64,000 nucleotides of DNA, from NCBI RefSeq assembly GCF_000828635.1, contig NZ_AP012547.1, forward strand, positions 3,286,001 to 3,350,000. The letters are read 5' to 3'. The notes below the pieces were generated by a model. That model made no database searches and was not told the origin of the DNA. It saw only the letters and a program-made list of their open reading frames with translations. The translations under genes were made by a program, and so were the position numbers. The DNA is from Sulfuritalea hydrogenivorans sk43H (GTDB lineage Bacteria; Pseudomonadota; Gammaproteobacteria; Burkholderiales; Rhodocyclaceae). Of the stretch, positions 27,318-37,018 are shown one piece after another; position 1 is the stretch's first letter; the number at the start of each line of letters is the position of its first letter.

Positions 27318-29054
27318 GTGACGAAAACCCTCGACCTGGTCTTTCTCTGGCACATGCACCAGCCGGACTACCGCGACCATGGCGCCACGGGAGTCGGCGC
27401 TGGCGGTACGGCGGCCCATCAATCCACCGGCGAATTCGTCCTGCCCTGGGTGTACCTGCACGCCATGAAGGACTATGTCGACATGGCGGCGCATCTTGAA
27501 CGCCATCCGCACATCCGCTGCGTGGTGAATTTCGTGCCGGTGCTGCTCGACCAGATCGAGGACTACGCGCAGCAGTTCGCCAGCGGCGAGTTCCGCGATC
27601 CGCTGCTGCGCATGCTGGCCACCCCCGACCTGGACCGCATCAGCGACGCCGATCGGCGCCTGCTGCTGGCCACCTGCTTCCGCAGCAACCACGTCACCAT
27701 GCTGGCGCCCTTTCCTCAATACAAGCGCCTGCACGACATCTACCAGTTGCTCGTGCACGAAAACGAAATTGCCTACGGCTACCTGTCCGGCGCCTACTTC
27801 TCGGACCTCGTCACCTGGTACCACCTGGCCTGGACCGGCGAAACCGAACGCCGCCGCAATCCGCTGCTGGCAACGCTGATGAGCCAGGGCGAAGGCTATG
27901 ACGCGGACGACCGGCAGCGTCTGCTGGCGAGCATCGGCGAACTGATCACCGGGCTGATTCCGCGCTGGCGGGCGCTCGCCGCGCGCGGCCAGGTCGAGCT
28001 CTCGTCCACCCCGCAAACACATCCGCTGTCGCCGCTCCTGCTCGACTTCCAGGTTGCCCGCGAAAGCCTGCCCCAGGCGCCGCTGCCCTTCGCCGCCGCC
28101 TACCCCGGCGGACGCAGCCGCGTCATCGCCCAGATCGGCGCCGCGCGAACCAGCCACGCCCGGCGCTTCGGCGCGACGCCGGTCGGCATGTGGCCAGCGG
28201 AAGGGGCCGTTTCCGAGGACTTTGTAAAACATCTGGCCACGTCCGGCTGCCGCTGGATCGCCAGCGGCGAAGGCGTGCTGAAGAACAGCCTCGCCGCCAG
28301 CGGCATCGCCGACCCGCATGCCGCCTATCGTCCCTGGCGCCTGGAAAAGGCACCGGGGCTGACGCTGTTTTTCCGCGACGAGCGGCTCTCGGACCTGATC
28401 GGCTTCGACTACGCCAAATGGCATGGCCGCGATGCCGCGCAGCACCTGGTGACGCAGCTCGAAGCCATCCTCGATGCCGCCACCGAGAACGAAACACCGG
28501 TGGTCAGCATCATCCTCGACGGCGAAAATGCCTGGGAGCACTATCCCTACAACGGCTATTACTTCTTTGACGATCTCTACGCCCTGCTCGCCGAGCATCC
28601 GCGCATCCGCAGCACCACCTACGCCGAACTCCTGGCACGATCACCGTCGCCGGTGGCGACCCCGTTGCCGCGCCTGACGGCGGGCAGCTGGGTGTACGGC
28701 ACCTTGTCCACCTGGATCGGCGACGAGGCGAAAAACCGCGGCTGGGATATGCTGTGCGAGGCCAAGAAGAGCTGCGACCGGGTACTCGCCAGCGGCCGGC
28801 TCGACGCCGCGCAAATTGCCGCCGTCGAGACGCAACTGGCCATCTGCGAAAGCTCCGACTGGTTCTGGTGGTTCGGCGACTACAACCCGTCCGCCGCGGT
28901 CGCCAGCTTCGACAGCCTGTACCGGCGCAATCTGACGCGGCTCTATCGCCTGCTGCAACTGGAGCCGCCGCCGCAACTCGAAACCCCCATCTGCGCCGGA
29001 TCTGCCACCGCCGAAGGCGGCTCCATGCGTCGCGTTACCGTTTCCCAAAGCTGA
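27318..29054 (+). CDS. Glycoside hydrolase family 57 enzyme (alpha-amylase/alpha-glucan type)
   Basis: A 578-residue GH57 protein acting on alpha-glucans. Conserved regions: LWHMHQPDY near the start, nucleophile Glu in GMWPAEGAVS (about residue 292), and acid Asp in IILDGENAWEHYP (about 398), followed by a long helical C-terminus ending in WFWWFGDYN. The GTG at 27318 is the family start (TKTLDLVFLWH); no ATG fits. After YRDH the protein has an apparent insertion (GATGVGAGGTAAHQS) before TGEFVLPWVYLHA; it contains a dispersed 26-bp motif. Located 17 bp after glgC; likely degrades or remodels glycogen in the cytoplasm. Confidence 0.9.
   Translation: MTKTLDLVFLWHMHQPDYRDHGATGVGAGGTAAHQSTGEFVLPWVYLHAMKDYVDMAAHLERHPHIRCVVNFVPVLLDQIEDYAQQFASGEFRDPLLRMLATPDLDRISDADRRLLLATCFRSNHVTMLAPFPQYKRLHDIYQLLVHENEIAYGYLSGAYFSDLVTWYHLAWTGETERRRNPLLATLMSQGEGYDADDRQRLLASIGELITGLIPRWRALAARGQVELSSTPQTHPLSPLLLDFQVARESLPQAPLPFAAAYPGGRSRVIAQIGAARTSHARRFGATPVGMWPAEGAVSEDFVKHLATSGCRWIASGEGVLKNSLAASGIADPHAAYRPWRLEKAPGLTLFFRDERLSDLIGFDYAKWHGRDAAQHLVTQLEAILDAATENETPVVSIILDGENAWEHYPYNGYYFFDDLYALLAEHPRIRSTTYAELLARSPSPVATPLPRLTAGSWVYGTLSTWIGDEAKNRGWDMLCEAKKSCDRVLASGRLDAAQIAAVETQLAICESSDWFWWFGDYNPSAAVASFDSLYRRNLTRLYRLLQLEPPPQLETPICAGSATAEGGSMRRVTVSQS
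27390..27415 (+). repeat. Dispersed 26-bp motif, copy 5 (in first GH57 gene)
   Basis: Plus orientation, GGAGTCGGCGCTGGCG then GTACGGCGGC. It encodes GVGAGGTA within an apparent insertion near the N-terminus. Confidence 0.68.
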
Positions 29055-29062
29055 GCTCACCC

Positions 29063-31075
29063 ATGCCCATCAGTCTCCTGTTCGGGGTTCATGCCCACCA
29101 GCCCGTCGGCAATTTCCCGGCGGTCATCGATGACGCCCACATCCGCAGCTACGGCATGTTCCTGCGCGTCATGGAGCGCTATCCGGAGTTCCGCTTCAGC
29201 GTGCACTTTTCCGGCTGGCTGCTGGATGTCCTGTTCGAACGCTTTCCCGACGACATGGCGCGCCTGGCGGCCATGACCCGCCGCGGCCAGGTCGAATGGT
29301 TCGGCTCCGGCGATTGCGAACCGGTGCTGGCGGCGATTCCGCATCGCGACCGGGTGACGCAGATCGCCACGCTGTCCGACAAGATCGAGCGCCGCTTCGG
29401 CATGCGTCCCTCCGGCGCCTGGCTCACCGAGCGCGTCTGGGAATCCTCGGTGGTCACCTCGCTGGTCGCCACCGGCATCCGCTACGTGGCGGTCGACGAC
29501 TACCACTTCCTCTGTGCCGGCGAAGATGCCGCGCACCTCGACAGCTTTTTCTCGACCGACGAGGACGGCCGCCGCCTCGACCTGTTCCCGATTTCGGAAG
29601 CCGCGCGCTACCGGCTGCCGTTCTCGCCGGCCGCCGAGGCCGTGGCCTGGCTGGAAGATCTGGCGCGCCAGGGTCATCGCGCCTCGATCTATTTCGACGA
29701 CATCGAAAAGTTCGGCATCTGGCCCGAGACCTACCAGTGGGTGTACGAAAAGGGCTGGCTGACGCAGTTCGTCGAAGGCGTGCTGGCATCGAAGCTGATC
29801 CGCACCGAGACCTACGCCGAGTACCACGCCCGCGAGCGAACCCGCGGCATCGTGTACCTGCCGACCACGTCCTATATCGAAATGAACGAATGGACCCTGC
29901 CGGCGCCTCGTGCCGCGACCTATCACGCGCTGATAGAGGCGGAAAAGGCCGCCGGCCGCTTCGAAGAGCACAAGCCCTTCCTGCGCGGCGGCATCTGGCG
30001 CAACTTCATGTCGCGCTATACCGAAGCCAACTGGATGCACAAGCGCATGCTCGGCGCCTCGCGGCGGCTGGCCGGGCTGCCCGCCGAACAGCGCACGTCC
30101 GATCTGCAGGAGTTCCTGCACCGGGCACAGGCCAACGATGCCTATTGGCACGGCCTGTTCGGCGGCCTTTACCTGCCGCACCTGCGCCGCGCCATCTGGA
30201 ACAACCTGCTGCAACTCGAAGCCGCGCTGGAACACCTGGCGCCCTGTCCGCGCCAGCAGCAGGGCGACCTCGATCATGACGGCCACGTCGAAACGGCATT
30301 CCGCAATGCACAGATCCACGCCTATGCGCGCGACGACGGTCACGCCGCGCTGGTGGAGCTTTCCAGCCTGGCGCTGGCGCACAATTTCGGCGATACCCTG
30401 CGCGCCTACCCCGAGGTCTACCACGGCAAAATCAGCTACGGCGAATCCGCTTCAGCGACGGCGGAGGAAGGCACGGGGATCACGTCGGCCCACGACCGCG
30501 TCGCCTACCTGCACACCATCCTGCAAGGCGACGCCGATCCGGACGAGCGTCCGCGGGGTCTCTTCATCGACGCGATGGTCGACGCCAACGGCATGATGCG
30601 GCCGCTTGCCGCTTATGTGCCGGGCGCGGAACCGGGCCGCTGGGTCAGCGGCGGCGAAGGCTGGCGCATCGAAAAACGCTATGCGCTCAAGGACGATGCG
30701 CTCTGTGTCAGCTTCCGGGTCGAGGGCACCCGGCTCCCGGCCGCGATCGAAACCGAAATCAACATCGCCATGCCGAGCTGCGACGGCTTCGGCGGCCGCT
30801 ACGTGCTGGCCGACGGTCGCGTGCCCGGTGGTTTCGGCGACCCACTCCAACTCGACGACATGCGCTCGCTCACGCTGGACGACAGCGAGTTGCATGGCGC
30901 CTTGCGCATCGAGGCCAGCCAGCCGGTCCGGCTCGACGCAAGGCCGCACCGCACCGTGTCGCAATCCGAAGCCGGTTTCGAAAAAATCATGCAGGCCGTC
31001 TGCATTACCCTGGCATGGTCGCCCGCGACCGATACCGAACAGATCATTGCGCTGCGGATAATTCCTGCATCGTAG
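29063..31075 (+). CDS. GH57 4-alpha-glucanotransferase/alpha-amylase
   Basis: A 670-residue enzyme of the same length as GH57 4-alpha-glucanotransferases. Conserved regions: HAHQPVGNFP, GSGDCEPVL, nucleophile Glu in WLTERVWES (about residue 123), acid Asp in IYFDDIEKFG (about 214) and PTTSYIEMNEW. A C-terminal beta-sandwich region (about 400-670) resembles the DUF1925/DUF1926 pair of this group. It would disproportionate or shorten linear glucans released by GlgP. The ATG at 29063 starts 8 bp after the preceding GH57 gene, so co-translation is likely. Confidence 0.9.
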   Translation: MPISLLFGVHAHQPVGNFPAVIDDAHIRSYGMFLRVMERYPEFRFSVHFSGWLLDVLFERFPDDMARLAAMTRRGQVEWFGSGDCEPVLAAIPHRDRVTQIATLSDKIERRFGMRPSGAWLTERVWESSVVTSLVATGIRYVAVDDYHFLCAGEDAAHLDSFFSTDEDGRRLDLFPISEAARYRLPFSPAAEAVAWLEDLARQGHRASIYFDDIEKFGIWPETYQWVYEKGWLTQFVEGVLASKLIRTETYAEYHARERTRGIVYLPTTSYIEMNEWTLPAPRAATYHALIEAEKAAGRFEEHKPFLRGGIWRNFMSRYTEANWMHKRMLGASRRLAGLPAEQRTSDLQEFLHRAQANDAYWHGLFGGLYLPHLRRAIWNNLLQLEAALEHLAPCPRQQQGDLDHDGHVETAFRNAQIHAYARDDGHAALVELSSLALAHNFGDTLRAYPEVYHGKISYGESASATAEEGTGITSAHDRVAYLHTILQGDADPDERPRGLFIDAMVDANGMMRPLAAYVPGAEPGRWVSGGEGWRIEKRYALKDDALCVSFRVEGTRLPAAIETEINIAMPSCDGFGGRYVLADGRVPGGFGDPLQLDDMRSLTLDDSELHGALRIEASQPVRLDARPHRTVSQSEAGFEKIMQAVCITLAWSPATDTEQIIALRIIPAS

Positions 31076-31097
31076 AATGCAAAAGCAAAATAGTGAC

Positions 31098-31157
31098 GCC
31101 CCCCACCCCCCATCCCCCGCCCCGGGGCGGGGGCTACTGATTTGCTCGCGATGCTCG
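31098..31157. repeat. C-rich hairpin repeat, copy B
   Basis: A C-rich lead (ACCCCCCATCCCCC) with stem GCCCC/GGGGC and G-run, then TTGCTCGCGATGCTCG after a short spacer. It fills most of the gap between the second GH57 gene and glgP and has no T-run. Confidence 0.62.
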
Positions 31158-31201
31158 ACAATCACTATGCACAGCGCCCAGAATTAACTACGGTAACCAT
31201 C

Positions 31202-33757
31202 ATGCCCGGCACCCGCTATCAACTCGAAGTCAATCCCGAGATTCCCGCGCGACTCGCGCGTCTCGACGAACTCGCCAACAATCTCTGGTACAGCTGGGAC
31301 CGGCCGACCCGCTCGCTGTTCGCGCGCCTGAGTGCGGGCCTGTGGCGCGCCACCCACCACAGCCCCAAGGCCTTCCTCAAGCGCATGGACCAGAAGCGGA
31401 TCAACGAGGCAGCGGACGATCCGGTATTCCTCGGCACCATGAACCGGGTGCTGTCGGCCTACGATTCCTATCACTCGGAACCGCGGCTGGAGCTGCCGGG
31501 CAAACCGCCGTTGCAGTCGACCGACCTGATCGCCTACTTCTGCGCCGAGTTCGGCTTTCATGAAAGCCTGCCGATCTACTCGGGCGGCCTGGGCATCCTC
31601 GCCGGCGACCATTGCAAGGGCGCCTCCGACCTGCGCCTGCCCTTCATCGCCGTCGGCCTGCTTTACCGGCAGGGCTATTTCCACCAGACCATCGATCGCG
31701 ACGGCAACCAGACCGCCCACTACGGCGACAACGATTTCGACGACATGCCGATCGAGCCGATGCGCAATCAGGATGGCAGCGACGTGCGCGTCGGCGTCGA
31801 TTTTCCCGGCCGCACGGTGTGGGCCAAGGTCTGGCGGGCACGCATCGGCATCAACAGCCTCTACCTGCTCGACACCGACCTCGGCGAAAACAGCGAAGCC
31901 GACCGCGGCATCGCCCATCAACTTTATGGCGGCGACCGGCGCACCCGCATCGAGCAGGAAATCGTGCTCGGTGTCGGCGGCGTGCGCGCCCTCAACGCAC
32001 TCGGGCTGAATCCCACCGTCTGGCACATCAATGAAGGCCATGCCGCATTCCTGGTGCTGGAACGCATCCGCAACCTGGTCGGGCAGAACATGTCCTTCGC
32101 CGCCGCGCTCGAAGCGGCGGCCGCCAACACGGTATTCACCACCCACACGCCGGTGCCCGCCGGTCACGACCACTTCGCCGACGACATGGTGATGCATTAC
32201 TTCGGCGAATTCTGCAAGGCAACCGGGCTCGACCGCGACGGCCTGCTCAACATGGGTCGCGTCGGCGGCAACGGCGGCGAATTCAACATGACGGCGCTGG
32301 CGCTGCGCGGCTCGCGCTTCCACAATGGCGTGTCGCGCATCCACGGCGAGGTCTCCTCGCGGATCTGCGGCGACCTCTGGCCGCAGGTCGCCGCGGCCGA
32401 GAATCCGATGGATTACGTCACCAACGCGGTGCATGTGCCGACGTTTCTCGCCACCGACTGGTACGAAACCTTCGACCGCCACCTCGGCCTCGGCTGGCAG
32501 CACCGCCTCACCGACCAAAGCTGCTGGAACGGCGTGCAGCGCATTCCGGACCAGATTTTCTGGAGCATCCGCCAGTCGCTCAAGGCCCAGCTGCTGCATC
32601 TGGTGCACAGCCGGGTCCGCCAGCAGCATCTGCGCAACCAGGGTTCCGAGGCGCACCTGGATCGCGTGCTGCGCAGCGCCGATCCGACCAATCCGACGGT
32701 GCTGACCATCGGCTTTGCCCGGCGCTTCGCCACCTACAAGCGCGCCGCGCTGCTGTTCAACAACCTCGACTGGCTGCGCGAAATCCTGTCCGACGCGCAG
32801 CATCCGGTACTGTTCATTTTTGCCGGCAAGGCGCATCCGGCCGACGAGCCGGGGCGACGGCTGATCCGCCAGATCGCCGAACTGTCGCAGCAGCGCGAGT
32901 TCGAAGGCCGCATCCTGCTGGTCGAAGGCTACGACCTGCACCTGGCGCGGCGCATGGTGGCCGGCGTCGATGTCTGGCTCAACAATCCGATCTATCCGCT
33001 GGAAGCCTCCGGCACTTCGGGCATGAAGGCGGCGATCAACGGCGCCATCAACCTGTCGGTGCTCGATGGCTGGTGGGGAGAAGGCTACGACGGCAAGAAC
33101 GGCTGGGCGATCAAGCCGGCGGCCGAGGGCCTCGATCCCGCGCAGCGCGACATCGACGAAGCGCGCACCCTGTACGAGCTGCTTCAGGACAGTGTCATCC
33201 CGATGTACTACCGCAACACCTCGCTCGGCTATTCCCCGGAATGGGTCGCCATGGCCAAGCAATCGATCGCATCGATCATGCCGCGCTTCAACATGCAGCG
33301 CATGCTGACCGACTATGCCGAAAAGTTCTACTCACCGGCCGCGGAGCAGTGGCGCCGCTACTCCAGCGCCGACTTTTCCGGCGCACGCCGGGTCGCCGAC
33401 TGGAAGGCGCGGATACGCGCGGCCTGGCCGCGCATTGGCCTGCGCCGCATCGATCAGATGGCGGCCCGCATCCGCTACGGCGAAACGCTGCGCTTCGAAA
33501 TTGCGGTGCAGCTCGACGGCCTGACACCGGATGACCTGACGGTGGAACTGGTGTTCACCCGCCCCGGCGAACCCACCTCCGCCAGGGCGCGGCGCTATGA
33601 ACTGCACCATGAGCGGCCGCTGGAGCGCGGCGAGCACTTGTTCTCGCGCGAACTGACACCCGACCAATGCGGCAAGATGGAATATCGCGTCAGGGTGTTT
33701 CCGACTCACGAACTGCTGACCCATCCCTTCGAGATGGGCATGATGCTCTGGCTGTAG
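31202..33757 (+). CDS. glgP: GlgP, alpha-glucan (glycogen) phosphorylase
   Basis: Releases glucose-1-phosphate from glycogen ends. 851 residues of the short bacterial/archaeal GT35 type with an N-terminal DUF3417 domain (residues 1-110, LANNLWYSWDRPTRSLF). The PLP lysine is in EASGTSGMKAAINGA; other family segments are HINEGHAAF, FTTHTPVPAGHD, GFARRFATYKR and IFAGKAHPADEPG. The ATG at 31202 begins the family N-terminus; no ribosome site is visible and the C-rich repeat lies just upstream. A degenerate match to the dispersed 26-bp motif lies at 33351-33376. Confidence 0.95.
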   Translation: MPGTRYQLEVNPEIPARLARLDELANNLWYSWDRPTRSLFARLSAGLWRATHHSPKAFLKRMDQKRINEAADDPVFLGTMNRVLSAYDSYHSEPRLELPGKPPLQSTDLIAYFCAEFGFHESLPIYSGGLGILAGDHCKGASDLRLPFIAVGLLYRQGYFHQTIDRDGNQTAHYGDNDFDDMPIEPMRNQDGSDVRVGVDFPGRTVWAKVWRARIGINSLYLLDTDLGENSEADRGIAHQLYGGDRRTRIEQEIVLGVGGVRALNALGLNPTVWHINEGHAAFLVLERIRNLVGQNMSFAAALEAAAANTVFTTHTPVPAGHDHFADDMVMHYFGEFCKATGLDRDGLLNMGRVGGNGGEFNMTALALRGSRFHNGVSRIHGEVSSRICGDLWPQVAAAENPMDYVTNAVHVPTFLATDWYETFDRHLGLGWQHRLTDQSCWNGVQRIPDQIFWSIRQSLKAQLLHLVHSRVRQQHLRNQGSEAHLDRVLRSADPTNPTVLTIGFARRFATYKRAALLFNNLDWLREILSDAQHPVLFIFAGKAHPADEPGRRLIRQIAELSQQREFEGRILLVEGYDLHLARRMVAGVDVWLNNPIYPLEASGTSGMKAAINGAINLSVLDGWWGEGYDGKNGWAIKPAAEGLDPAQRDIDEARTLYELLQDSVIPMYYRNTSLGYSPEWVAMAKQSIASIMPRFNMQRMLTDYAEKFYSPAAEQWRRYSSADFSGARRVADWKARIRAAWPRIGLRRIDQMAARIRYGETLRFEIAVQLDGLTPDDLTVELVFTRPGEPTSARARRYELHHERPLERGEHLFSRELTPDQCGKMEYRVRVFPTHELLTHPFEMGMMLWL

Positions 33758-33767
33758 GAAGCCTCCC

Positions 33768-35399
33768 ATGAAAACCGTCACTGCCGCCGCCTGGAAAGCC
33801 CTCGCGAGCGAAGCCGAATCCATCCGGGGCGTCCATCTGCGCGACATGTTCGCCGCGGATGCGCAGCGGTTTTCATCATTGTCGGTGCGCTGGAATGACT
33901 GGCTGCTGGACTATTCCAAGCAACGCGTGGCGGCTGCATGCATGGAACGGCTGCATCAGCTCTGGCATGCCGCCGAGGTTCCCGGCTGGATCGCCCGCAT
34001 GCGCGCCGGCGAGGCCATCAACCACACCGAAAAACGCGCGGCGCTGCACATCGCCCTGCGTCATCCCGCCGGCAAGGGGCCGATCATGCATGCCGGGCGC
34101 GATGTCATGCCGGACGTTCTGCGCGAACTGGACAGGATGCGCGACTTCGCCGCGCAGATCCATGGCCGCCACTGGCGCGGCGCCACCGGCGAACCGATCA
34201 CCGACATCGTCAACATCGGCATCGGCGGCTCCGACCTCGGGCCGCGCATGGCCACCCAGGCGCTTGCCGCGTTTCGCCATCCCGAGCTCACGGTACATTA
34301 CGTGGCCAATCTGGATGGCGCCGATCTGGCCACGGTGCTCGCCGGACTGCAGCCGCGCACCACGCTGTTCGTGATCGCCAGCAAGACCTTCACCACCCAG
34401 GAAACCATGCAGAACGCCGCCTCGGCGCGCCACTGGCTGGTCCGGGCGCTGGGCGAGGCAGCCGTGGCGCGGCACTTCGTCGCGGTGTCGACCAATCTTG
34501 CGGAAGTGGCCCGCTTCGGCATCGACCCGGCCAATGCCTTCGCCTTCTGGGACTGGGTCGGCGGACGCTACTCGCTGTGGTCTGCCATCGGCCTGCCGCT
34601 GGTGCTGGCCGTGGGCTTCGACCACTTCCGCCAATTTCTGGCCGGCGCGCACGCCATGGACGAACACTTTTTCTCGGCGCCGGTTGCAGAAAACCTGCCG
34701 GGCCTGCTGGCACTTCTGGAAATCTGGAACACCAACGTCCTCGGCGCCGACAACCGCGCCCTGCTGCCCTACAGCCAGTCGCTGGCCCTGCTGCCGCGCT
34801 ACCTGCAGCAGCTCGAAATGGAATCCAACGGCAAGCAGGTGGACAGGCAAGGCCGGCCCCTCGACTGCGTGACGGCACCGATACTCTGGGGCGAAGCCGG
34901 CACCAATGGCCAACATGCGTTCTACCAGCTGATTCACCAGGGCGGACGCCTCGTGCCCTGCGAGTTCATCGCCTGCCGCCAGCCCGACTTTGCCTTGCCC
35001 GGCCACCACGAGAAACTTCTGGCGAATTGTTTTGCCCAAAGCGAAGCGCTGATGCGCGGCAAGACGCTGGCGGAAACCACCGCCGAACTCACGGCCGGCG
35101 GCACGAGTCCCGAGCAGGTGGCGGCGCTCGCGCCCTACCGCAGCTTCCCCGGCAACCAGCCGTCGACCACGCTGTTGCTGCCTCGCCTTGACCCGTTCAA
35201 CCTCGGCGCGTTGCTGGCGCTCTACGAGCACAAGGTCTTCGTGCAGAGCATCGTCTGGGACATCAACCCCTTCGACCAGTGGGGCGTGGAATACGGCAAG
35301 CAGCTGGCCAACCGGCTGCTGCCGATCATCGAAGGCAAGGCGCCGGCCGCCGGCCTCGACAGTTCGACCGCGGGGCTGATCAGCGCCTGCAAGTCATGA
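33768..35399 (+). CDS. pgi: Pgi, glucose-6-phosphate isomerase
   Basis: Interconverts glucose-6-P and fructose-6-P, linking glycogen turnover with glycolysis or gluconeogenesis. 543 residues, normal. Signatures: NIGIGGSDLGPRM, SKTFTTQETM, catalytic Glu in DWVGGRYSLWSAIGLP, His in GTNGQHAFYQLIHQG, and the C-terminal KVFVQSIVWDINPFDQWGVEYGK with the active Lys of GVEYGK. The ATG at 33768 is 10 bp after glgP. An inverted-repeat element follows the gene and separates it from glgA. Confidence 0.97.
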   Translation: MKTVTAAAWKALASEAESIRGVHLRDMFAADAQRFSSLSVRWNDWLLDYSKQRVAAACMERLHQLWHAAEVPGWIARMRAGEAINHTEKRAALHIALRHPAGKGPIMHAGRDVMPDVLRELDRMRDFAAQIHGRHWRGATGEPITDIVNIGIGGSDLGPRMATQALAAFRHPELTVHYVANLDGADLATVLAGLQPRTTLFVIASKTFTTQETMQNAASARHWLVRALGEAAVARHFVAVSTNLAEVARFGIDPANAFAFWDWVGGRYSLWSAIGLPLVLAVGFDHFRQFLAGAHAMDEHFFSAPVAENLPGLLALLEIWNTNVLGADNRALLPYSQSLALLPRYLQQLEMESNGKQVDRQGRPLDCVTAPILWGEAGTNGQHAFYQLIHQGGRLVPCEFIACRQPDFALPGHHEKLLANCFAQSEALMRGKTLAETTAELTAGGTSPEQVAALAPYRSFPGNQPSTTLLLPRLDPFNLGALLALYEHKVFVQSIVWDINPFDQWGVEYGKQLANRLLPIIEGKAPAAGLDSSTAGLISACKS

Positions 35400-35415
35400 A
35401 CCTACAAAAAAGCAA

Positions 35416-35563
35416 TTGGTCCGCAGATTTCGCAGATTTGCGCAGATTCAAACGTGGTAATTCGCCGGGTTGGAGACGATCGCTGGCCAACCCGATAGGC
35501 GATGGGCCAGACGCACCAATCTTGTTGATCCATCTGCGCAAATCTGCGAAATCTGCGGACCAA
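35416..35563. mobile_element. 148-bp inverted-repeat element upstream of glgA
   Basis: Ends 35416-35447 and 35532-35563 are perfect 32-bp inverted repeats built of a CGCAGATTT-like unit. An inner stem CGGGTTGG/CCAACCCG sits in the centre. There is no coding capacity of its own. Its right end is 14 bp before the glgA start codon, so it supplies the glgA leader. Confidence 0.7.
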
Positions 35564-35577
35564 AAGCTGTTTGCGGA

Positions 35578-37008
35578 ATGAATATCCTTTTCGCCACCTC
35601 CGAGATCGCCCCCTGGGTCAAGACCGGCGGCCTCGGCGACGTCGCCGGTGCGCTGCCCGCCGCATTGCGCGCCCTGGGCATCGACGTGCGCGTGCTGGTG
35701 CCCGCCTATCCCGCGCTGCTGAAGGCGTTTCCGGATGCCGAAGAAATCGCGCAGCCGCACTGGCTGGGCGGCCTGCTGCCGATACCGACACTGCGACAAG
35801 CGAGGGCACCCGACGGCACGCCGCTGTTGCTGCTCGATTACCCGCACTACTTCGATCGACCGGGCAACCCCTACCTGGGGCCCGAAGGACGCGACTGGCT
35901 CGACAACCACCTGCGCTTCGGGCTGTTGTCGCGCGTCGCCGCGTGGCTCGGCTCGGCGGCGAGCACGCTCGACTGGCAGCCCGACATCGTCCACTGCAAC
36001 GACTGGCAGACCGGGCTTGCCCCGGCTTATCTGCACTACCTGCCGGGAGCGCAGGCGAAGTCACTGCTAACCCTGCACAACCTGGCCTTCCAGGGCCTGT
36101 TCGACCATGCCTCCCTGTTCGAACTCGGGCTGCCGGACGAAGCCTGGCGGATCGACGGCGTCGAGTACTACGGCTACCTGTCCTTCCTCAAGGCTGGCCT
36201 GCAACATGCCAATGCCATCACCACGGTCAGCCCGAGCTACGCCCGCGAAATCCAGACCGATGCCGAAGGCATGGGCATGGCCGGCCTGCTGCGCCATCGC
36301 GGCGACCGGCTCTCCGGCATCCTCAACGGCATCGACACCACGGCCTGGAATCCGGCCGCCGACCGCCACCTGCGCCAGACATACAGCGCCCGCCGCATGG
36401 AGGGCAAGGCGGCCAACAAGGCGGCGCTGCAGGAAGAACTCGGGCTCGAACGCCGCGAGGACCTCCCCCTGCTCGCCGTGGTCAGCCGCCTGACCGAGCA
36501 GAAGGGGCTCGACCTGCTGCTGGAAGCGGCGCCGCAGGTACTCAAGCTGCCGGCACAACTCGTCGTTCTCGGCAGCGGCGAGCACTCGATGGAACACCGC
36601 TGGACGGCGCTGGCGCACAAACACAAGGATCGCTGCGCGGTCCGCATCGGCTTCGACGAAGCACTGGCCCACCGCATCGAGGCCGGTGCCGACATTTTCG
36701 TCATGCCCTCGCGCTTCGAACCCTGCGGCCTGAACCAGATGTACAGCCTGCGCTACGGCACGCCACCGGTGGTGCGCGCCACGGGCGGACTGGCCGATAC
36801 CGTGATCGATGCCACCGACGAGAAGCATGGCAACGGTTTCGTTTTCGGACCGGCCACGGCGGCGGCCCTGCTGGAAGCCCTGCAACGCGCCGCCGAAGCC
36901 TGGCACGACCCCAGGCGCTGGCGCAAGCTGCAGAAACAGGGCATGGCCCGCGACTCCAGCTGGGCCGACGCGGCACAGCATTACGTCGAACTCTACCAGC
37001 GCCTATAA
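35578..37008 (+). CDS. glgA: GlgA, glycogen synthase (ADP-glucose type)
   Basis: Extends alpha-1,4-glucan from ADP-glucose. 476 residues, standard for GT5. Signatures: ATSEIAPWVKTGGLGDVAGALP at the N-terminus (the KTGGL motif binds ADP-glucose), DIVHCNDWQTGLAPAYL, TLHNLAFQG, and C-terminal MPSRFEPCGLNQMYSLRYGTPPVVRATGGLADTV. The ATG at 35578 is the family start; the open frame continues upstream only through the repeat element. The ribosome site is weak (GCGGA). With glgC and glgB it completes the classical synthesis set. Confidence 0.97.
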   Translation: MNILFATSEIAPWVKTGGLGDVAGALPAALRALGIDVRVLVPAYPALLKAFPDAEEIAQPHWLGGLLPIPTLRQARAPDGTPLLLLDYPHYFDRPGNPYLGPEGRDWLDNHLRFGLLSRVAAWLGSAASTLDWQPDIVHCNDWQTGLAPAYLHYLPGAQAKSLLTLHNLAFQGLFDHASLFELGLPDEAWRIDGVEYYGYLSFLKAGLQHANAITTVSPSYAREIQTDAEGMGMAGLLRHRGDRLSGILNGIDTTAWNPAADRHLRQTYSARRMEGKAANKAALQEELGLERREDLPLLAVVSRLTEQKGLDLLLEAAPQVLKLPAQLVVLGSGEHSMEHRWTALAHKHKDRCAVRIGFDEALAHRIEAGADIFVMPSRFEPCGLNQMYSLRYGTPPVVRATGGLADTVIDATDEKHGNGFVFGPATAAALLEALQRAAEAWHDPRRWRKLQKQGMARDSSWADAAQHYVELYQRL

Positions 37009-37018
37009 TCGCCGGCCG

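Noticed and set aside
33351-33376. Thirteenth copy of the dispersed motif in glgP
   Set aside because: About 20 of 26 positions match, but the variable half is poor; may be chance, so not counted.
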